NCBI GenBank assembly: GCA_964017195.1
Contig: OZ024892.1
Coordinates: 8,835,366 to 8,899,365 of the forward strand
DNA from: Siderastrea radians
Lineage: Eukaryota; Cnidaria; Anthozoa; Scleractinia; Rhizangiidae
DNA: 64,000 nucleotides
Reading direction: 5' to 3'
The notes under the pieces are model-generated. The model made no database searches and was not told the origin of the DNA. It worked only from the letters and a program-made list of their open reading frames with translations. Shown piece after piece: positions 38,301-44,521 of this stretch. A program made the position numbers and the translations under genes. How positions within the stretch are numbered: the first letter of the stretch is position 1; each line of letters starts with the position of its first letter.

Positions 38301-41300
38301 CACTATGTGTACTCCGTGCTCATCATAAATGAATTGGGGCGGTATTTTGCAATAGCTGAGGAAGGTACTAACACTGTTTATTTGCTACAAAAGAAAGCAA
38401 TTACTTAAGGTTAGCTTTATCACCAATACTGTTTCCTGACAGGGTGGAAGTAATTTGCGGAAGGTGGGTTATTCTAAGAAATGCTACAGAGTGTACCTGA
38501 GTTCAATTCAAAAGCACAACTGATTGATAAAGAAAAAAAAATGGGAACGGCAAATGTCAAAAAATGTTATACAATACACAGTAAAACCAAGGTCCTTGAA
38601 ACCTCTGTAGTCCACTTGTCTTCCTTTAACAATGAATACCACATGATTGTATCATTTCACACTGTAATAATATTATTGTCTTGTACACATATAATCACGT
38701 TAGAGTCTCAAAAACAGGTTATTTGTGGATTTAAATAGACAAGCACCTTAAGCTGTTTCTCAAACTCATCTTCTTCAGCCGTCTTTGTCCGTTTTGCATC
38801 AGTTTCATCAACTGCTGGGGCTTTTCTTTTGCCTCTCTTACCCTTCTTTCCTCCTCCAGTCCCCAGCTTACTCTTTAACAGGTCTTTATCTTCCTTCTTC
38901 AGTTTGCTAAATCCAGTGAATGACTCTGCTGTTAGAGATGATTCCACCCCTAAAGACTCGCGGTTTTCAATGAAGCAGTCGACATGATGCCACCATGGTA
39001 TAGGGACGCCTGCTGGGGCATTGGATTCTGCATCAGGCTCCTGGACTTTAGCAAGACGAAGCTCATCCTGAAAACAAAAGCATAAGCACTTGATCATGAT
39101 ACACCCTAGATTTGATTTTCAGATCTACTGAGGGGAAATAAGCCTGCACTCAAAGCCCTGAAGGGGAGGAAAACACTGGACTTGAGAGAGTAACAGATGA
39201 AGTCAAAATTCGATGGCAATTTTTTGGTTATAATTTATTATACATAAATAAGCATCTAAGAAAGCTATTACATGTAAAATGGCATATAGTGTGTAGTTGC
39301 AGCAAAATATCCATACTCCCCCCACAGAAGGTTTTTGTTTTGCACCCTCCTCTCCCCCCAAGGAATTCTAGTTTAGCTTCATACTTTGTTTCTAAGACAC
39401 CCTCCCCCTAGGAATTTGTGATGACCTTCCATGGGGTGGGTATGGATTTTTTCTGGAACTGCACATTCAAAACCTTTATTTTTTGAAACAACACTCTGGA
39501 GTTTTCGTAATGTGAAGAGACCATCATTAATCTAATGATTTTCTTTTGCACCCTCAGTAATTTAACTAAATTAATTTTATATGTAATATTATTATTTACA
39601 GGAAAAACTAACTATTTAGAATTTAAAAAAAATAATAACAAAAATTAATCCTTCACCTTGTCAATTTGCTCTTTGCAGTTTTTGCATTTACTCCGACTGG
39701 ATTTAGCATACTCCACCAGCAAATCATCGGAAGTGCCACTTGCAGCAGCAGCAGGGGCAGCTCCATTACTTCCTCCCCCATCTCCACCAACTTTTTTCTT
39801 AACTTTCTCTTGGTCCTCCCAGCGAAGGGAGTCAAAGCCTCCAATGTCTGTAAATGCTTTCACATTGTTTTTTCTAAAGAAACAACTGAAGTGAAACCAG
39901 TTGGGAATCTAGAAATTAAAACAAGGACAAATGTCATTCAAGAGGGTTTAATATTGCTTTGGAGAGAAAGCGGGATGTGGGATACTATAAATTTAAGTGA
40001 AGGATAGGGAATGAAAATCTCAGGGGGGTACTCCGGATTTCAAGTGACAGGGATGATCGAAGGATTTTTTTGGGTTTGAAATTTTTAATTCCAGGATTAT
40101 TTTGGGTAGGAAATTTTGGCAAGTATTTTTTTTGGGCCGGTGGTTTGATTTAAGTAGGGATTTTTTGGATATTCAAAACAATCGGAAAATTCATGGTGGT
40201 GCCTGTGCATCCCGGCTGCATAGTTCTGCGAATAAATTACAACCAAACTTGTTCTTGCCCAGGTGTTCTTGTTTAGAGTTCTCATTCATTATGTTATTGT
40301 TGAAACAGAAGATGTTCTTGGGTGTCCCTAGTGTTGTTAGAATGACTACCAGAAGAGGAAAAGATAAGATTAGCTGGTATGATGAACATAAACAAACACA
40401 AACATTCAATTTCCAGTGTTTTTTTTTTTTTGGTGTGTTATATCATTCAATCCTTTCTGGAAATTTTTAAGGCTTGGAAATTCGGCATGGGATTTTTTGG
40501 GGGGTTAATTTTTGGTCCAGGGATTTTTTAGGGTTTTGTTGGAAGCCCTAGGGATTTTTTTGGGTTTTGATTTTTGCCCCCATTCAATCATCCCCATCAC
40601 TTGAAACTTGGAGTACCCCCTCCCCCCGGGATGAAAATACTGAGCTTTCAATATGGAAAGCAAACATGGTCACTTGGGACAAGATAATTACCACATGTAG
40701 TTATCAAAAATTTATATTAATCAACACGTTGGGGGGGGGGGGGGACTCACCCTCAAGGGTTCAATTGTTAAGAGCATGTACCATTCATGAGTGAATGGTA
40801 CAAATAATTGCCCAAAATGGAAGGATTTAACCTGGTTTGACCAATATTTTGAGCCTCAGGTTGGGCGTTTGGAAGGAAAACTCTTAAACCACAGTCACCC
40901 CAGCCTCCTCCCCATAGTACATGTAACACATTCCGAAGCATGTAGTAAACTCGTGCAGAAAATTGCAGATTTATAAGCTTATGACATTCAATTTCAATTG
41001 CTGATCACAAAGAATAATTATCTGGGTTCAACTGTTTAGCTGGAATTCGTTAGCTCTGTAACTGCCTTGTCCAATCTGTGACAAGCGGCAAGGGAAAGCA
41101 GGAAATTTCCATAATCAGATGTTTCGTGAAACAAACATGTGAGCGAGATCAATCTTGCTTCAAGTTGACAACAACATAGCTACACAAAAAGCCACCATCT
41201 AAAACTACTTTAACAACACCAACATCCCGCTTACCTTGCCATCAAAATGAGGAGACTGCAAAATAAGACAGAATAAACAAGTTAAGTCTTTTATTCTATA

Positions 41301-41547
41301 AAAGAAACCCAATTCACTGCCGCACGCAAATCGACACGAGTGCGAATTTATCAACATCGCACTAAATGTTTATCGGAGTAATACTGGCCTTATCCCTCAA
41401 AATCAGCAACGATCTTCAAATAAATATTCCTACCTGGACCATCTTTGCCAACCTAAGGCTGTCCTTTGCTATGTTATCCCTGCACATCTTGCAGGAAGAG
41501 CGGTTTGATTTCGCATATTCTGCTTTGAACGGAAGATCGTCCGCCAT
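11589..41547 (-). CDS. PARP1: PARP1, poly(ADP-ribose) polymerase 1 (28 coding exons, complete)
   Basis: Exons, 5' to 3': 41547-41434, 41255-41235, 39908-39657, 39067-38747, 38143-38027, 32558-32476, 30475-30353, 29929-29840, 29390-29303, 28515-28428, 27681-27533, 26775-26700, 26413-26354, 25775-25643, 25265-25205, 24005-23945, 23312-23110, 22582-22499, 21609-21487, 20001-19873, 19525-19427, 18715-18563, 17012-16976, 15550-15537, 14265-14189, 14017-13956, 12865-12748, 11667-11589. They sum to 3015 nt: 1004 residues plus stop, against about 1014 in vertebrates. All junctions are GT/AG and in phase. Domains: Zn1 (C19, C22, H51, C54), Zn2 (C120, C123, H157, C160), basic NLS near 200-230, PADR1/Zn3 (C292, C295, C309, C319), BRCT about 375-482, WGR about 510-620 (W579-R581), helical domain about 650-780, and transferase domain with H852, Y886, E979. 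The family binds DNA breaks and builds poly(ADP-ribose) from NAD+ in the nucleus. No disabling change is visible. Confidence 0.96.
11709..11911. mobile_element. MITE with long near-perfect inverted ends and 9-bp duplication
   Basis: Ends tagactacgagcagtctc and gagactgctcgtagtcta pair over about 40 bp with few mismatches. The flanks carry the direct repeat caagccaag (11700-11708 and 11912-11920). The interior is GC-rich and palindromic. A 9-bp duplication suggests mobilisation by a Mutator-like transposase. It is in PARP1 intron 27, next to the last acceptor. Confidence 0.85.
12236..12600. repeat. Dispersed repeat with inverted ends and degenerate internal repeats
   Basis: The left part contains gtataggggtgccgctga and the right part cagcggcacgtccccgtat, which are inverted. 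The interior repeats CCCTGTTTAGGACA-like blocks about every 50-60 bp. A related fragment occurs at about 30690-30770 (cagcggcacatacccatac). It lies in PARP1 intron 27. Confidence 0.5.
12748..12865 (-). CDS. PARP1: PARP1 exon 27 (transferase domain)
   Basis: Encodes residues 940-978 and two bases of Glu979. It includes [20 protein letters not shown] and ends SSLLYNE at an AACGA|GTATCC donor, just inside the catalytic-Glu motif LLYNEY. The phases match the exons on both sides. Read-through past the donor would give a different, non-conserved C-terminus. Confidence 0.92.
13956..14017 (-). CDS. PARP1: PARP1 exon 26 (transferase domain)
   Basis: Encodes Met919 (last base) to residue 939 and one base of 940: [20 protein letters not shown]. 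The [11 protein letters not shown] motif matches the PARP1 [10 protein letters not shown] segment. Acceptor TTTTCATAG, donor AAAG|GTTTGT. Confidence 0.93.
14189..14265 (-). CDS. PARP1: PARP1 exon 25 (transferase domain)
   Basis: Encodes residues 894-918 plus two bases: SANYCRTS, then [18 protein letters not shown] holds Tyr897, equivalent to the NAD-stacking tyrosine of vertebrate PARP1 (907). Acceptor TTTGTCAG, donor AACAT|GTAAGT. Confidence 0.93.
14407..14880. repeat. About 66-bp tandem repeat split by a palindromic MITE
   Basis: Five diverged units share GATGCTAGTCCATCACAGG and CCCAGCATAAAGTGA-like blocks spaced about 66-67 bp. The array is interrupted at 14549-14691 by a palindrome whose ends are ccccagttgttcag and caactgggg, with GGATAGCGCTATCC inside both arms. 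The flanks share ccagg. It lies in PARP1 intron 24. Confidence 0.65.
14949..15390. mobile_element. MITE with inverted ends
   Basis: The left end begins ttaccgtattttctcgatta and the right end is its imperfect reverse complement (taatcgagaaaacacagtaa), about 28 bp on each side. Additional AAACGCCGGG-type repeats are nested inside. A 2-4 bp duplication (TA or AAGT-like) is possible but not decisive. It is non-coding, in PARP1 intron 24. Confidence 0.65.
15537..15550 (-). CDS. PARP1: PARP1 exon 24, a 14-nt microexon
   Basis: Fourteen nucleotides between TTTTTTACAG and GTAAGG complete Asp889 and encode MVSK. This is exactly the segment (ADMVSKSANYC) needed between exons 23 and 25, and both phases fit. 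Without it the frame would shift. The call rests on family conservation and on good splice sites. Confidence 0.88.
16634..16916. mobile_element. Large palindromic element rich in GGACCGG/CCGGTCC
   Basis: The ends taggctgtgtttacacggga and tcccgtttaaacatagcctta are inverted copies. The interior is a mosaic of ACCGGACCGG, GGAACCGGTCC and GGATCC-like blocks that can fold on itself. Open frames in it on both strands are by-products of the palindrome. It lies in PARP1 intron 23. Confidence 0.7.
16976..17012 (-). CDS. PARP1: PARP1 exon 23 (catalytic Tyr)
   Basis: Thirty-seven nucleotides encode [12 protein letters not shown] (residues 877-888) and one base of 889. Tyr886 is the second member of the H-Y-E triad. 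Acceptor CTTCGGCAG, donor GCAG|GTACGT. Confidence 0.93.
17337..18310. repeat. 106-bp tandem repeat array with an inserted palindrome
   Basis: The block cacaggaaagtactg recurs at about 17450, 17920, 18026, 18132 and 18239, with a variant at 17855. The last four are spaced 106-107 bp. Each unit also has CACTTTAGGATTTCATC and CTCAAAAGTTAGAA. The array is interrupted between about 17530 and 17850, where a palindrome at 17734-17839 pairs aacaattagatta with taatctaattgtt. A single diverged unit also occurs at about 27920-28000. It lies in PARP1 intron 22. Confidence 0.8.
18563..18715 (-). CDS. PARP1: PARP1 exon 22 (catalytic His)
   Basis: Encodes residues 826-876, from [20 protein letters not shown] through the invariant [19 protein letters not shown] to EAPV, ending at a GTAAGC donor. 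His852 of WHGSR is the NAD-binding histidine of the transferase triad. The acceptor at 18716-18717 (GCAAG) gives the phase-0 join to exon 21. Confidence 0.94.
19427..19525 (-). CDS. PARP1: PARP1 exon 21
   Basis: Encodes residues 793-825, including [20 protein letters not shown] and ending LEVVE. YVKNTHA...TH is the conserved start of the PARP1 transferase domain. Acceptor TTTTTTAG, donor GTGGAG|GTAAAA. It is in a different frame from the longest open frame across this spot. Confidence 0.9.
19873..20001 (-). CDS. PARP1: PARP1 exon 20 (end of helical domain)
   Basis: Encodes residues 750-792: [20 protein letters not shown], then [16 protein letters not shown]. The MLDNLL-EVAYSLL and DPxDVNYEKL motifs are diagnostic for PARP1 between the helical regulatory and transferase domains. 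Phase 0 at both ends. Confidence 0.94.
20330..20480. repeat. Diverged short relative of the 2678-4078 element ends
   Basis: The stretch carries acatgcgatcacggcgaatc on one side and aatagagccagattgaaggt on the other. They resemble the hairpin termini of the Mutator-like element at 2678-4078 (cctgcgatcaggc and aaatagagcctgat). It looks like a degenerate solo end or small hairpin derivative, in PARP1 intron 19. Confidence 0.4.
21100..21426. mobile_element. MITE with ACCGGTATGA-type inverted ends
   Basis: The left end gggtgtttacgtgataccgg pairs imperfectly with the right end ccagtatcatgtaagcaccc. Several GTACCGG / CCGGTAC blocks lie inside. A G-run of about 20 bases directly precedes it. It is non-coding and lies in PARP1 intron 19. 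Confidence 0.6.
21487..21609 (-). CDS. PARP1: PARP1 exon 19 (helical domain)
   Basis: Encodes residues 709-749, with [20 protein letters not shown] followed by [18 protein letters not shown] is a hallmark of the PARP helical domain. The acceptor must be TTTTCAAAG at 21610-21611. A nearer AG (TTATTTCAG) would shift the frame. Confidence 0.93.
22499..22582 (-). CDS. PARP1: PARP1 exon 18 (helical domain)
   Basis: Encodes residues 681-708: [20 protein letters not shown] followed by AVLGEAQK. The MPLGKLSKRQI-like motif is invariant in PARP1/2. Acceptor TATCTTTAG, donor AAG|GTAAAT, phase 0 at both ends. Confidence 0.95.
23110..23312 (-). CDS. PARP1: PARP1 exon 17 (WGR end and helical domain start)
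   Basis: Encodes residues 613-680, with [20 protein letters not shown] and [20 protein letters not shown]. The first motif closes the WGR region and the second opens the helical domain. Acceptor TTTAAACAG, donor GAA|GTGAGT. An AAT microsatellite lies just upstream in the intron. Confidence 0.95.
23338..23384. repeat. AAT/ATT trinucleotide microsatellite
   Basis: About 14 uninterrupted AAT units within PARP1 intron 16, roughly 30 bp upstream of the exon 17 acceptor on the minus strand, where it reads as ATT repeats. Confidence 0.9.
23945..24005 (-). CDS. PARP1: PARP1 exon 16 (WGR region)
   Basis: Encodes residues 593-612 plus one base: [20 protein letters not shown]. It matches the vertebrate segment SKEDAIEHFMKLYEEKTGN. 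Acceptor CCTCCACAG, donor ACGG|GTATGA. Confidence 0.9.
24158..24298. mobile_element. MITE with CAGCCTCGTTCCCA-type ends
   Basis: The left end cagcctcgttccca is inverted to ctggggacgaggctg at the right. The interior is partly palindromic around CGATAGCGC / GACTATCGCG. The same termini are seen at 49989-50169, so both belong to one family. It directly abuts the SINE, in PARP1 intron 15. Confidence 0.65.
24299..24487 (-). mobile_element. tRNA-derived SINE
   Basis: On the minus strand the head reads like a tRNA gene. Box A is TGGCGCAGTGG (24460-24470) and box B GGTTCGATTCT (24417-24427), at tRNA-like spacing. After the tRNA-like head comes an unrelated body with CCCCGAGAGGTTTTTCTCTG. The tRNA fold is incomplete and no mature tRNA is expected. 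It lies in PARP1 intron 15. Confidence 0.75.
25205..25265 (-). CDS. PARP1: PARP1 exon 15 (WGR motif)
   Basis: Encodes Ser572 (last base) and [20 protein letters not shown] (573-592). WGR at 579-581 names the domain that contacts DNA and relays activation. Acceptor ATGTCTCAG, donor GAG|GTGCTG. Confidence 0.95.
25643..25775 (-). CDS. PARP1: PARP1 exon 14 (WGR domain)
   Basis: Encodes residues 528-571, including [20 protein letters not shown]. This matches the PARP1 motif [21 protein letters not shown]. Acceptor GTTTGTTTCAG, donor ATTC|GTAAGT. Confidence 0.95.
26354..26413 (-). CDS. PARP1: PARP1 exon 13 (start of WGR domain)
   Basis: Encodes residues 508-527: [19 protein letters not shown]. 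[11 protein letters not shown] is the conserved opening of the WGR domain. Acceptor CATTCTAG, donor TCAG|GTAGGA. Confidence 0.94.
26700..26775 (-). CDS. PARP1: PARP1 exon 12 (BRCT-WGR linker)
   Basis: Encodes residues 483-507, a Pro/Gly/Lys-rich linker ([18 protein letters not shown]). It is poorly conserved in the family, so the call rests on phase, position and splice sites (TTTCTTAG acceptor, GGAG|GTACTT donor). Confidence 0.85.
27136..27230. repeat. TGAC tetranucleotide microsatellite
   Basis: About 23 units of TGAC with one ATTGAC interruption near the end. A minus-strand open frame of repeated Ser-Gln-Ser-Val through it is a by-product. It lies in PARP1 intron 11. Confidence 0.9.
27533..27681 (-). 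CDS. PARP1: PARP1 exon 11 (BRCT domain)
   Basis: Encodes residues 433-482, with [20 protein letters not shown] and ending SWGNKK. The (I/V)PVVSEDYL motif matches the C-terminal half of the PARP1 BRCT domain, which carries automodification sites in vertebrates. Acceptor TTCTGGCAG, donor AAG|GTCAGT. Confidence 0.94.
28428..28515 (-). CDS. PARP1: PARP1 exon 10 (BRCT domain)
   Basis: Encodes residues 404-432: [20 protein letters not shown] followed by SVDCCISSQ. The I..LGG.V..... pattern is the BRCT core. Acceptor TCTGTTTAG, donor CAAG|GTATAC. Confidence 0.92.
29303..29390 (-). CDS. PARP1: PARP1 exon 9 (start of BRCT domain)
   Basis: Completes Met374 and encodes residues 375-403, including [19 protein letters not shown], which matches the vertebrate PLSNMKILTLGKLS. 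Acceptor TCAATTTTAG, donor AAG|GTATGT. Confidence 0.92.
29840..29929 (-). CDS. PARP1: PARP1 exon 8 (after PADR1/Zn3)
   Basis: Encodes residues 344-373: [19 protein letters not shown] and further Lys/Ser-rich linker. [10 protein letters not shown] aligns with LKVKKQDRIFP of vertebrate PARP1. Acceptor TTTTTCAG, donor TCAAT|GTAAGT. Confidence 0.92.
30353..30475 (-). CDS. PARP1: PARP1 exon 7 (third zinc-binding domain)
   Basis: Encodes residues 303-343, with [20 protein letters not shown]. Cys309 and Cys319 supply two zinc ligands of the PADR1/Zn3 domain. An adjacent extra Cys308 is unusual. Acceptor TTTTTGTAG after a T-run, donor TTTTT|GTAAGT. Confidence 0.93.
32476..32558 (-). CDS. PARP1: PARP1 exon 6 (PADR1 domain, zinc ligands)
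   Basis: Encodes residues 276-302 plus two bases: [20 protein letters not shown] and KGGQLLY. Cys292 and Cys295 are the first ligand pair of the third zinc site. The previous intron is 5.5 kb and full of transposon DNA. Acceptor TTTCTTCAG, donor TATAG|GTCAGT. Confidence 0.93.
32946..33660 (-). pseudogene. Penelope-like reverse transcriptase fragment
   Basis: The minus-strand frame 33625-33212 contains the RT catalytic motif [12 protein letters not shown], then FLDTTVY and [20 protein letters not shown], an order typical of Penelope-like elements. Upstream it continues as [14 protein letters not shown]. Downstream the match resumes after a stop codon near 33200 (GYPE, stop, [14 protein letters not shown]) and ends near 32946. 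N-terminal RT motifs and the GIY-YIG endonuclease are missing. A second partial copy lies at 34151-34345. It cannot be functional. Confidence 0.8.
34347..35299. mobile_element. Inserted element with TGCATCAGTCAATTCCA ends
   Basis: The left end atgcatcagtcaattccag is inverted at the right as ttggaattgactgatgcat. C- and G-runs lie just inside each end. The first copy of the surrounding duplication (33520-33565) shows the site without the element, with about 33 bp lost at insertion. A solo right end of the same family is at about 37678-37712. There is no ATG-started coding frame of note. Confidence 0.65.
36067..36659. mobile_element. Tc1/mariner-like non-autonomous element rich in TCGAG repeats
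   Basis: The ends cagtaccaggcaaaagcaag and its imperfect inverted partner (cttacatttgcccggtactg) are flanked by TA on both sides (36065-36066, 36660-36661), as in Tc1/mariner insertions. Just inside both ends are many TCTCGACTCGAAACTC-like repeats in inverted orientation. It is non-coding and abuts the foldback element in PARP1 intron 5. Confidence 0.65.
37190..37395. repeat. Partial copy of a dispersed element (also at 47145 and 51530)
   Basis: Contains CTATAGTGGGCCATAC, then GCTTCTGCC, then CTTGCAGTATAAGGAAAGGT, the same order as in the copies at 47145-47600 and 51530-51960. It is truncated and lies in PARP1 intron 5. Confidence 0.5.
37421..37604. mobile_element. MITE with AGCCTGTTCCAGGC-type ends
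   Basis: The ends tagcctgttccaggcattca and tgaatgctggaacaggcta are inverted. The 9-bp flanks gcttggagc and ccttggagc match at 8 of 9 positions. It is the same family as 44430-44521. It lies in PARP1 intron 5. Confidence 0.75.
38027..38143 (-). CDS. PARP1: PARP1 exon 5 (PADR1 domain)
   Basis: Encodes residues 237-275: [20 protein letters not shown], then [10 protein letters not shown] and GGESS. It matches the helical part of the PADR1 domain (LWxVKDxLKKxCSxxxLKELL). Acceptor TTGTAACCAG, donor TTCT|GTAAGT, phase 0 at both ends. Confidence 0.93.
38747..39067 (-). CDS. PARP1: PARP1 exon 4 (second zinc finger and NLS)
   Basis: Encodes residues 130-236. [10 protein letters not shown] provides His157 and Cys160 of zinc finger 2. 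After the finger comes a basic stretch ([24 protein letters not shown]) that looks like the bipartite nuclear localisation signal. In vertebrates a caspase site lies within it; here the local sequence is VDETD, so cleavage is uncertain. Acceptor TTTTGTTTTCAG, donor AAG|GTGCTT. Confidence 0.94.
39657..39908 (-). CDS. PARP1: PARP1 exon 3 (zinc finger 1 end, linker, zinc finger 2 start)
   Basis: Encodes residues 46-129. [10 protein letters not shown] gives His51 and Cys54 of finger 1. [18 protein letters not shown] is the conserved motif after it. A Gly/Ala-rich linker leads to [20 protein letters not shown], with Cys120 and Cys123 of finger 2. Acceptor TAATTTCTAG, donor AAG|GTGAAG. Confidence 0.95.
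40019..40630. mobile_element. hAT-like non-autonomous element (8-bp duplication)
   Basis: It is flanked by atgaaaat at 40011-40018 and 40631-40638, the 8-bp duplication typical of hAT elements. The ends are inverted: GGGGGGTACTCC with TTTCAAGTGACAGGGATGAT on the left, and the imperfect reverse (ATCCCCATCACTTGAAA, GGAGTACCCCC) on the right. Repeated AGGGATTTTTTGGG-like blocks lie near both ends. No transposase is visible. It lies in PARP1 intron 2. Confidence 0.75.
41235..41255 (-). CDS. PARP1: PARP1 exon 2, a 21-nt microexon
   Basis: Encodes SPHFDGK (residues 39-45), which fits exactly between MVQ and [10 protein letters not shown] as in the vertebrate MVQSPMFDGKVPHW. Acceptor TATTTTGCAG, donor AAG|GTAAGC, phase 0 at both ends. 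Skipping would keep frame but shorten zinc finger 1. Confidence 0.93.
41434..41547 (-). CDS. PARP1: PARP1 exon 1 (start codon, zinc finger 1)
   Basis: Starts ATG GCG GAC at 41547 and encodes [20 protein letters not shown] with [17 protein letters not shown]. Cys19 and Cys22 are the first zinc ligands. The start equals the known PARP1 N-terminus (MA-S/D-). Donor CAG|GTAGGA. An inverted CCAAT box (gattggt, 41604-41610) lies about 60 bp upstream. Confidence 0.95.
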
Positions 41548-42719
41548 TGTGGCTCGGAACTCAGATAAGGAAAGAGAGTGGGTCGGGCTACAATTTGACT
41601 GCTGATTGGTTGAAATTACGCGCCAATTCTTTTATTCCAGGGGGTCTCTCACGTGGCTCAAATTCCAGCGTTTTTTCCCCATTTTTCTTTGCTTTTGGAA
41701 GATAAAAATGCATTTCTAGGTACAATCATTTTGCTAAATCAGCATTTACAGGCGTGTATATAAGTCAGCTGCATGAACCGATGCATGACACCTTTATTCT
41801 TTTTGCTGTAAAATCATTCATTTAAAATGGCAAACAGGACGCGAATTAACAATTTGACGTCAGTGGCTCGTGGATCTACAACAAACTTTGACAATGTTAT
41901 GACGAAATTTATCATCAATAAGAGGACAGACGCTTAAAAAACTGAAGTCAATTTGTTTCTAACAATAACAAAAAAGCCAAAACTGATTTTCAAACGAAGG
42001 AAAGAAATGAAAGAGTCAATGGAAGATGCGATTGCTGCAGAATCATCATCGCTGTAATTCGGAGAATCATATATAGGCTCGTAAGTTAAAACTTTAGTAA
42101 GAATACCCCAGAAATACAAGGAAACATTCGAATTGCTCGACTAACCTTTAATCCAGTGAAAACTGTTCACAAAATAATCCGCTAAAACACGGTTCACCTT
42201 AATTTCATCGACAGCACAAATTCCCGCTCACCGCCGATTTTCAGCTCTGAATCGTCAACGAACATCCTCATCTTTTCGCTCTAACGTTGCAATGGTTTCT
42301 TCAGTTTTAACCCATAAATTTTAGATGATTTCCTCATTGAAGATTACTAGATTTGTGGTCCAATTATCGCCTCTCATCAAGAATGCAGCGCTGAAAAATT
42401 TGACAAAACTTTTGCTGATTGCATCAGCTTTACGAGTTTCATCCGTCTGTACTCTTATTGGCAATAAAAAGTAGCCAATCAGCGCGCGAGAATTCGCTCA
42501 GTTATTGTAAAAACACGTTTTTCAGATTTTGTGTAAAAGCAGAACTTTGGGGAAACATGTCTATTTAAACATCTTACTGGTATACAAACTCTTTATTTTA
42601 CCCTTTGTCATATTTGCCATATTTTAGTTTGGTCGTCAAAAAGAAGAGCAAAAATGCCCTGAGGACATTCAGTATAGATTGAAACTACAGAGACGTGGTG
42701 GGTGTCTGTGAAAGCACTG

Positions 42720-42729
42720 TTGTTGTCAG

Positions 42730-42767
<38 letters not shown>

Positions 42768-42800
42768 GCTGTTGTTGTTGCTGCTGTTGTTGTTGTTGTG
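42720..42800. repeat. GTT trinucleotide microsatellite
   Basis: Nearly pure GTT units with a few GCT changes. The poly-Asn minus-strand frame across it is a by-product of the repeat. Confidence 0.9.
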
Positions 42801-44429
42801 TTTTTCTTTTCCTTTTCTATTGCCGGGGGGGGGGAGGGGTGGATACAGGGATGCTAACTGAGTAACCCAGCAGTGCCCATATCTTTTTATTCCCTCGTGC
42901 ACCGCCATCTTTCACTTCCAATCGTCGATGACGTTGATCAAGACTGTCCGGTGAGATGAAAAAACGCTCAACAAAAAGGCTTTTAGGAGCTCAGAGAAGC
43001 CATCAAAATACAAGAAAGCACACCAGGTAAGTTTTCTCCTGCTTTATTGTAATTAATACAAAAGTTCAAGGGAAAACTGTTGTTTATTTTTCGAGTGAAT
43101 TTCAAATCCATGCAAACTCTTAAATTACGCTTTGGCTTCCTGTGGAAAAACGTCACTTAATATAAATGCCACTGTTCCGTAACAATAGAACTCAACTGCA
43201 ATAAGTTGCAGTATGTGCAGAATGCCAAACAAAACAAATTAACTTGCGTTTTACTGGAGGAGCTAGTCCCCGTCACAGTCTTCCGATTGCGTGACGAAAC
43301 TCTCTCCAGCACCAACACCAAGAGCTAAATGCAAGACAGGGCGTGTTAGAGGGGACAAAAGTGTTGGTTAGCAGGCCATAAACCAAGAAAACAAAGACAA
43401 CATGCTTGGGGGAAGTTCCTGCCCCGGTGGTGGGGAGGGGGTTCGCGTATATTATTAACAGGGAGGTGCAAACCCCTTTTTGGGGTTTGAAATTAGCTAC
43501 CCGGGCCTTTTTGGAGTAAGGAATTTCTAGTGGAATATTTTTGGGAGAGAGATTTTGGCGGGAATATTTTTTGGGCCTGATAAAAAGCATGTGTACCTCA
43601 GAGTTCAGAGTTCTTTGTCAAAGAATTGCATCAGTTTCATTTACAAACTCAGAAGAATTATTTGTCACGTGAATGAAAAGGACTTTTTAGGTTACGTTCT
43701 GGGGCACTGGACACTTTGGGTTGAGTAGCCTTCTGGGACTTTTTGTGGTATAAAATTTGGCCTGATTCGCACCTACCATCATTAGTATACCTGAGTACCC
43801 ACCTGTGGTTGCCACACGGACTCAACCAGACTACCCAGGAATGATCCTTGTTGATTTATTAAGATCTAAAAAGCATGACCCATAGCCAACCCATCACTAA
43901 AGGGAAGGAAGAAGGAAGGAAATTTTTGATAGATTTACAGCAAATATGGCCTCCACTGCACAAGACAACACCGAAGTGGACTTCAAATGATTTGCTTGAA
44001 CCAATAATAGGGTCTTTCGGCCAATGCAAGTGAAAATCATGAAATGCTACGAGGAACAAACTAAGGTATAATGTTGATGTCATAACGTGGGCAATGTGTT
44101 CACCTCAAAATTTTAATATTGACACAGCATAAAATTCCACGTGCTAGTAATAATAAATATTATCTTTAACACTTTAGGAAAATTAATGATACCTTTGGGT
44201 TAGTTCCCTATATATCAATCTCTATTTTATTTTTAAGAATTATTGTTCCCCAAATAAAATATTTAGTACAATAAAGATGTCTAAAAAAATTTGTTAGTCT
44301 CCCATGCATCCATTATTTGAGTGGAATATGTTGTAGGAGACTTGGAAAATGTATCTGCTCTTTAGTTTCCTTTAAAATACATAAATTTATTCAGGCCAAA
44401 AGTAAAATTTTCATCTATAAACAAAACCT

Positions 44430-44521
44430 TAGCCTGTTCCAGGCTCTCAGATAGTTGGGACGGCACGAAAATTAGAAAGGGAACGCAAAAATAAGATGCG
44501 CTCGGAGCCTGGAACAGGCTA
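44430..44521. mobile_element. 92-bp MITE with 9-bp target duplication
   Basis: The ends tagcctgttccaggctc and gagcctggaacaggcta are inverted. The flanks carry identical acaaaacct at 44421-44429 and 44522-44530. It is a short relative of 37421-37604. The exact 9-bp duplication points to a Mutator-like source of transposase. Confidence 0.85.

Noticed and set aside
42726..42908. Minus-strand frame ending in poly-Asn
   Set aside because: It is produced by the GTT microsatellite and has no support beyond an ATG.
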